From VFHP01 sp964443385 (GTDB lineage: Bacteria > Chloroflexota > Dehalococcoidia > Lucifugimonadales > UBA2985), in assembly GCA_964443385.1 (NCBI GenBank), contig CAYUCO010000006.1, positions 1 to 10,687 of the forward strand: a DNA stretch of 10,687 bases, read 5' to 3'. The position numbers and the translations under genes are program-made. How positions within the stretch are numbered: the first letter of the stretch is position 1; every line of letters begins with the position of its first letter. Shown here in pieces: positions 7,103 through 10,687 of the stretch. Below the pieces are notes generated by a model. It saw nothing but the letters and a program-made list of their open reading frames with translations, was not told where the DNA came from and made no database searches.

Positions 7103-8209
7103 TTATTTTTTCTTAGGAGGCGCCCACACCTCTCCCGGCTTTGTAGGATGTCTATACATATGTCCAGAATTGATATCAGGAAAAACTATTTCATCTGCCC
7201 GACTTACTGCTGTTCTATATAGCTCAATCAATGATTGTTCCGATTCATATGCGAATGGGTCTCCTAGTTGTTGTTCTATTTCCCCTCCGGGTTCAGGCTT
7301 GTTTTCGAGTAACCAGTTCGTTGATTCTGTTAAAGCTTCTGGTATAGAGACAATATCGCTATATCCCAACTCCATTTTGATTTTTGAAATATCTAACTCA
7401 GATATTGGACGGGTTCTAGTTGATCCACCTTTGTAAATTTTGATGGATAATTCAGGAGGCATTTCAACTAATTCACCTGTGTAGTTAAGTAATGAACCGA
7501 TAAATTCTACTATTTGCCGTTGTGAGAATTGTGTTTCTTCGCCAACATTATATATTTGCCCTGCGGATTCCTGAGGTTTATCTACCCCTAGTAAGACTGA
7601 ATATCCTGCGTTTTTCCCGAACGACCTACGTCCGAAACCTCTACCACTTGAAACCACTATGTTTGGTCTTTTGTCTACCATTCTTCTTATAATGCTCCAT
7701 TCTGGATTAGCGGGGGCATTGGGCCCGTAGATTTGTGGGTAACGAAAAATAGTTGCGTTGTAATGACCCTCGTTATGGGCCTGTAGCACAGCTTGTTCAG
7801 TTACCCATATCATATAAGGTAGCTTTGGACCATTTGGGTCTGTAGCAATTGGACTGTCTTCAGTTATTGATATAGGAGCACCCATAGGACCCCATTCTTG
7901 TGAATCTCTTGGCGAGTATATCATGCTACCGCTTACAGTTATTAATCTGTCTGTTTTGCCCTTCATTACATCAGCTATTAATCTGACTCTGCCATATGTT
8001 GCTATGGCAAGGTCAAATTGCCTTCCGTCTAAACTGCTTTGCAATGTTTCTAAAAAATGAGGGTCGGTGTGTATATGTTCTACTGGTTGGATAAATTCTA
8101 CTTCGTGTTGGCCTCCATGTAGAACGGAAACTTCGTAATCACGTTCAATCAACCCATTAACTATGGATGGACCAGATGGGCCGGTTCCGCCGATGACAAG
8201 AGCCTTCAT
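7103..8209 (-). CDS. NAD-dependent epimerase/dehydratase-like protein (extended SDR fold), catalytic Lys missing
   Basis: A 368-residue Rossmann-fold protein of the extended short-chain dehydrogenase/reductase type. The nucleotide-binding loop GGTGPSG is at residues 7-13, and an NAD-domain strand with DLAIATYG follows at 66-73. The serine region is TVSGSMIYSP (91-100), and FRYPQIYGPNAP (155-166) matches the R.P.vYGP motif. AGQIYNVGEE (216-225) matches the GqvYNvgd region. The usual YxxxK reads Tyr132-Met-Ile-Trp-Val136, so Val replaces the catalytic lysine. Codons at 7801-7815 confirm this; there is no frameshift. The C-terminus extends about 65 residues beyond the usual end and finishes PPKKK. 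ATG 8209 has AGGAG 8 bp upstream. It precedes the flavin oxidoreductase by 47 bp and follows the Kelch gene by 167 bp. It may be a non-canonical enzyme, a binding or regulatory SDR, or a family in which the Lys has been replaced. The substrate is not known. Confidence 0.9.
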   Translation of the reverse strand: MKALVIGGTGPSGPSIVNGLIERDYEVSVLHGGQHEVEFIQPVEHIHTDPHFLETLQSSLDGRQFDLAIATYGRVRLIADVMKGKTDRLITVSGSMIYSPRDSQEWGPMGAPISITEDSPIATDPNGPKLPYMIWVTEQAVLQAHNEGHYNATIFRYPQIYGPNAPANPEWSIIRRMVDKRPNIVVSSGRGFGRRSFGKNAGYSVLLGVDKPQESAGQIYNVGEETQFSQRQIVEFIGSLLNYTGELVEMPPELSIKIYKGGSTRTRPISELDISKIKMELGYSDIVSIPEALTESTNWLLENKPEPGGEIEQQLGDPFAYESEQSLIELYRTAVSRADEIVFPDINSGHMYRHPTKPGEVWAPPKKK

Positions 8210-8217
8210 AATTCACT

Positions 8218-8240
8218 CTCCTATGTTAATGACAATTATA
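8218..8240 (-). promoter_or_regulatory. Candidate -10 box and ribosome binding site of the SDR gene
   Basis: On the minus strand a perfect TATAAT (8235-8240) lies 26 bp before the SDR start. AGGAG (8218-8222) lies 8 bp before it. A start of transcription near 8228 would leave a leader of about 19 nt. No good -35 box is seen at 16-18 bp; TTGAAA at 8262-8267 is 21 bp away. The ribosome site is well supported; the promoter is only tentative. Confidence 0.45.
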
Positions 8241-8376
8241 GACTTGCACACCATTACTTTATTTCAATTATTTAATGCAACAACCAATAAGCCTAATGCA
8301 TTCAATAACGTATCCCAGTACATACTTGGTAAAAACTATATTTATTGCCAGGGAACGTTTTTCAAAGTTGACCTAT

Positions 8377-9537
8377 TTAATCTAATGGGGCGTTTGGGTC
8401 GTACATTTCCACCCTAGTAATACCTACCATAAGATTGTTAGTTGAAGGGTCAAAAGGATTTGCACCCTCGTTTCCTCCGACTATCAAAATCTTTCCATCG
8501 GCTAGAGTCGTGGCAGTATGGCCGAAGTTGCGAGCTATCAACAATTCAGGTAGTGCAACCCATAGTCCCTGTGATTCATCGTACTTCTCAGCACTACTGT
8601 CTGATACCAGTATGAGTGTGCCATCACTCAGATAAGTAGAGGAGTGGTTCTCCATACCACTCAGTAGAGAGGTTGCGTTAGCCCATGTGTCGGCATCGGG
8701 ATTATATACATCGACTTTCATAGTTTTTACTAAAAAGGCGTCATGAGATGCTAATGCACCGCCAACCTTTTCTGCCCTAGCTCCTTTTACCACGCCACCA
8801 CCAGCTAGTAGCACAGTCCCGTCTGATATTTTGTTAAGAGTGTATCCTCCCAGTCGTTGTTTCATTACTTGTGACGGAGATGACCATTCTCCTGTATCAG
8901 GGTCATAAACTTCTGAGAATTTCTTGCCGGCTATCAGTGCTCTTCCATCGTCTAGTAACACCATGTCATCGGTAGTATGGTCTTCTTGCATATCTCCAGT
9001 TTTGGTCCATTCTCCGGTGCCAGGGTCGTAAATTTCTGCCGTGTTCTTGGCTTTCCTGCTGCCTGGATCCTGGCCGCCTGCCACTAGTACTTTGCCATCG
9101 GACAATTTTGTTATTGCATGCCAGGATCTAGCTTTTTCCATGCTACCGGTAGCTTCGAACGTACCAGTAGACACGTTGTATATTTCTACTTCTTCGCTAC
9201 CGCCGACTATTAATACGTTCCCATTGTCTAGTAGGGTCGCAGTATGGCCCTCGCCTCTTTTGACGAGAGTGTCACCAGCTGACTCCCACGTCCCAGACGA
9301 GGTGTTGAAAACTTCAGCAGTTTTAGTACTGGTTCTGAACTTGCTTTCTCCACCTACAATCAAAACGTTTCCATTGTTCAATAAAGTTGCCGAATGGAAC
9401 CACCTTCCAAGTGCAATGTCAGGCGCTCCTGTGTCTATTACTTCATCCCCGCCTCCGCATGCCATTAGAATTAATGCCATCGACATTGCTAGTACTCGAG
9501 TTAGAAGTTTTTTGAATGATATTATTCTATTGAACAT
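8377..9537 (-). CDS. Kelch-repeat lipoprotein
   Basis: A 386-residue exported lipoprotein. The N-terminus has basic residues (Arg4, Lys9, Lys10, Arg14), a hydrophobic core and the lipobox LMAC, with lipidated Cys27 followed by GGG. About seven Kelch motifs then follow, each with a hydrophobic strand ending in a GG-like turn and a later YDP.TGxW or related strand. Examples are GHTATLLDNGNVLIVGG, WHAITKLSDGKVLVAGG and GHTATTLADGKILIVGG. Seven repeats suit a seven-bladed beta-propeller. Repeats 4 and 6 have lost the GG pair (LIAGKKF, LILVSDSS). Repeat 5 carries a roughly 20-residue insertion between its strands. The chain ends just after the last blade (VEMYDPNAPLD), so the closing blade is probably completed by N-terminal sequence. 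The start at ATG 9537 is set by TTGGAG 6 bp upstream; a TTG at 9549 is part of that motif. Kelch propellers bind proteins or sugars, or form enzyme scaffolds; the partner is unknown. Confidence 0.92.
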   Translation of the reverse strand: MFNRIISFKKLLTRVLAMSMALILMACGGGDEVIDTGAPDIALGRWFHSATLLNNGNVLIVGGESKFRTSTKTAEVFNTSSGTWESAGDTLVKRGEGHTATLLDNGNVLIVGGSEEVEIYNVSTGTFEATGSMEKARSWHAITKLSDGKVLVAGGQDPGSRKAKNTAEIYDPGTGEWTKTGDMQEDHTTDDMVLLDDGRALIAGKKFSEVYDPDTGEWSSPSQVMKQRLGGYTLNKISDGTVLLAGGGVVKGARAEKVGGALASHDAFLVKTMKVDVYNPDADTWANATSLLSGMENHSSTYLSDGTLILVSDSSAEKYDESQGLWVALPELLIARNFGHTATTLADGKILIVGGNEGANPFDPSTNNLMVGITRVEMYDPNAPLD

Positions 9538-9543
9538 GGTTGG

Positions 9544-9549
9544 CTCCAA
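9544..9549 (-). promoter_or_regulatory. Shine-Dalgarno TTGGAG of the Kelch lipoprotein
   Basis: TTGGAG on the minus strand ends 6 bp before ATG 9537. Its TTG could be taken for a start four codons upstream, but it is better read as part of the ribosome binding site. Confidence 0.7.
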
Positions 9550-9550
9550 T

Positions 9551-9565
9551 CTATATGATATATAG
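9551..9565. repeat. 15-bp perfect palindrome (6-bp arms, 3-bp centre)
   Basis: CTATAT-GAT-ATATAG is a perfect inverted repeat lying 14 bp upstream of the Kelch start, next to the ribosome binding site. In RNA it would be a weak, all-A/U-rich hairpin; in DNA it could be an operator. The region is AT-rich, so a chance palindrome is quite possible. Confidence 0.4.
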
Positions 9566-9596
9566 TTATCCTTTTGGACTTCGTTTCGATATTACC

Positions 9597-9626
9597 ATTC
9601 TACATCAGGTTCATATATTGTTCCAA
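9597..9626 (-). promoter_or_regulatory. Candidate promoter of the Kelch lipoprotein gene
   Basis: On the minus strand TTGGAA (9621-9626, four of six -35 bases) and TAGAAT (9597-9602, five of six -10 bases) are separated by 18 bp. Transcription would start near 9590 and leave a leader of about 53 nt that includes the 15-bp palindrome. The match is only moderate and the region is AT-rich. Confidence 0.35.
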
Positions 9627-9724
9627 TAGTTGACATTTTATATGGGTTAGCTGTTCTGATATAGACGCACTATTCTAACAACTTTTGCATAGCAATAATA
9701 TAGATAGTTATATATCTCATGACA

Positions 9725-9754
9725 TTGACACTTAAACATGGCTCATACTAAAAT
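9725..9754 (+). promoter_or_regulatory. Candidate sigma-70-type promoter of the CoA transferase gene
   Basis: A perfect TTGACA (9725-9730) and TAAAAT (9749-9754, five of six -10 bases) are separated by 18 bp. Transcription would begin near 9761, giving a leader of about 48 nt before ATG 9809. This is the best promoter match in the window. A second TTGACA at 9630-9635 has no partner box at a suitable distance. Confidence 0.55.
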
Positions 9755-9797
9755 TAGGAGACTCGTCGGTATCAAATTCATTCAACTAGAATCCAGT

Positions 9798-9802
9798 GGA
9801 GG
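9798..9802 (+). promoter_or_regulatory. Shine-Dalgarno GGAGG of the CoA transferase
   Basis: A full-consensus GGAGG ends 6 bp before ATG 9809 and fixes that start. Confidence 0.85.
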
Positions 9803-9808
9803 TTAATA

Positions 9809-10687
9809 ATGGTTAATACAAAAAAGAAAACTGGACTAACAGGTAAAAGGCCGCTAGAAGGTATCAGAGTTCTCGACTTCACATGGGTAAGAGCTGGTCC
9901 TTGGTGTACAAGATGGTTAGGGGCTATGGGAGCTGAGGTTATAAAAGTCGAATGGCCTATCAATCCTAGTACTAGAGGTATTGGTAGAGTAGTTCCAGAT
10001 CCTGTGCCTGGCTTTGAAGCAACATTGAACAACAATGGGCATTTTAGTGATACAAATGCCAACAAACTGAGTGTAACTTTAAATACACGTTCACCTAGAG
10101 GCAACGACCTTGTAAAGAGATTGGTCTCTGTATCTGACATTGTCATAGAAAACTTTGCTGCAGGTGTTTTGGAAAAATGGGGCCTTGGTTACGAGGAGAT
10201 GAAGAAACTGAGACCAGACATCATATATCTTTCCATGTCTGGTTTTGGACACACAGGCAGAAATAAAGATTATCAAACTATGGGTCCGATAGCACAAGCG
10301 TTATCCGGACTCACATTCACCTCAGGACTTCCTGGCGAAGAACCTGCAGGTTGGGGCTGGTCATATATGGATGATACTGGCGGTATGTATGGTGTTATGT
10401 ATGCCCTCAGTGCACTCTATCACAGAAATATGACTGGAGAGGGTCAACATATAGATAGTTCCCAATGGATAAAGGGAGTTCAATTGAACGGGGCTGCTTT
10501 TCTGGATATACAGGCTAATAACAGATCAACCGCTAGAGAGGGATTCCCTGCTGGTAACCGTGCCGTGTGGCCGGGAACACCAGTTTTAGATAATTACCGT
10601 GAAGGTATTTACGTACCTCACAATGCATATAGAACCAGTCCTGGAGAATACAACGACTGGTGTGCGATAGTCTGCTTTACAGATGAC
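9809..10687 (+). CDS. Class III (CaiB/BaiF family) CoA transferase, 3'-truncated by window end
   Basis: The first 293 residues of a family III acyl-CoA transferase, which moves CoA between carboxylic acids in the cytoplasm through an aspartyl-anhydride mechanism. The frame stays open to the last base. Motifs are RPLEGIRVLDFTWVRAGPWCTRWLGAMGAEVIKVE in shortened form at about 14-48, and SDTNANKLSVTLN (80-92), equivalent to the usual N..K.s...dl. DIVIENFAAGVLEKWGLGYE..KK..P.IIYLSMSGFG covers 110-147. YMDDTGG carries the likely catalytic Asp188, followed by ALSALYHRNMTGEGQHIDSSQ (199-219). The last visible part, near GNRAVWPG and HNAYRTSPGEYNDWCAIVCFTDD, matches the region where this family handles CoA and the next domain begins. 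About 100 or more residues are missing at the right edge. It has its own promoter and ribosome site and is divergent from the Kelch gene. The acid substrate (for example a dicarboxylate, carnitine- or bile-acid-like compound, or an aromatic acid) cannot be told. Confidence 0.95.
   Translation, partial: MVNTKKKTGLTGKRPLEGIRVLDFTWVRAGPWCTRWLGAMGAEVIKVEWPINPSTRGIGRVVPDPVPGFEATLNNNGHFSDTNANKLSVTLNTRSPRGNDLVKRLVSVSDIVIENFAAGVLEKWGLGYEEMKKLRPDIIYLSMSGFGHTGRNKDYQTMGPIAQALSGLTFTSGLPGEEPAGWGWSYMDDTGGMYGVMYALSALYHRNMTGEGQHIDSSQWIKGVQLNGAAFLDIQANNRSTAREGFPAGNRAVWPGTPVLDNYREGIYVPHNAYRTSPGEYNDWCAIVCFTDD

Noticed and set aside
8310..8376. Possible terminator after the Kelch gene (AAAAAC and GTTTTT pairing)
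   Set aside because: The arms are only 6 bp, all A/T except one pair, with a loop of about 20 bases and no stable GC stem.
9041..9565. A 174-aa plus-strand frame opposite the Kelch gene
   Set aside because: It is antisense to the repeats, has no ribosome binding site, and its Ser/Pro-rich composition comes from reversed Kelch codons.
9738..9806. A 22-codon plus-strand mini-frame (ATG 9738 to TAA 9804-9806) ending 2 bp before the CoA transferase start, like a leader peptide
   Set aside because: There is no Shine-Dalgarno sequence before it, and its ATG falls between the boxes of the best promoter, so the transcript would begin after it. Its closeness to the ATG is probably chance.
9778..10146. 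A 122-aa minus-strand frame at the start of the CoA transferase
   Set aside because: It is antisense to a confident family III CoA transferase with its own promoter and GGAGG, and shows no recognisable domain.

Overview
The window looks like chromosome from an uncultured, AT-rich bacterium, most likely a marine Chloroflexota of the SAR202/Dehalococcoidia type. That placement is an inference from three things. The first gene joins a Pro/Thr linker to a small C-terminal domain I associate with secreted Chloroflexota proteins. A Kelch lipoprotein lies close to several genes for organic-matter catabolism (an old-yellow-enzyme-type flavin oxidoreductase, an extended SDR, a class III CoA transferase). 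Base composition is low GC. No rRNA, tRNA, CRISPR array, insertion sequence or phage gene was recognised.

Layout. Bases 1-527 (+) are the 3' end of a surface or secreted protein with a Pro/Thr repeat linker. Bases 572-3720 (+) hold topA and a XerC/D-type tyrosine recombinase that overlap by 4 bp (TTGA). A convergent junction of 12 bp leads to a minus-strand pair: an MFS transporter (3733-4959) and, upstream of it, an unrecognised 97-aa protein (4990-5283). msrA (5415-5978, +) diverges from this pair and runs into the next minus-strand block with a 6-bp gap. That block contains an OYE-type FMN oxidoreductase (5985-7055), an SDR-fold protein that lacks the lysine of its YxxxK motif (7103-8209), and a seven-repeat Kelch lipoprotein (8377-9537). 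A 271-bp AT-rich divergent intergenic region then precedes a CaiB/BaiF-type CoA transferase (9809 to the right edge, +), which is cut by the window end.

How the genes may work together. TopA and the recombinase are chromosome-maintenance functions and are probably translationally coupled. The FMN oxidoreductase and the SDR are 47 bp apart on one strand and probably co-transcribed, which suggests small-molecule redox metabolism; the CoA transferase could activate carboxylic acids for the same kind of catabolism. MsrA repairs oxidised methionine. The Kelch lipoprotein and the Pro/Thr protein are envelope or surface proteins.

I found no convincing new multi-gene system. The points most worth a second look are the SDR with Val in place of the catalytic Lys, the unrecognised 97-aa gene whose start does not fit its Shine-Dalgarno sequence, the repeat-linker protein, and the 271-bp divergent control region with a good promoter and a 15-bp palindrome. 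Shine-Dalgarno motifs revise three starts: msrA to 5415, the flavin oxidoreductase to 7055 and the Kelch protein to 9537.
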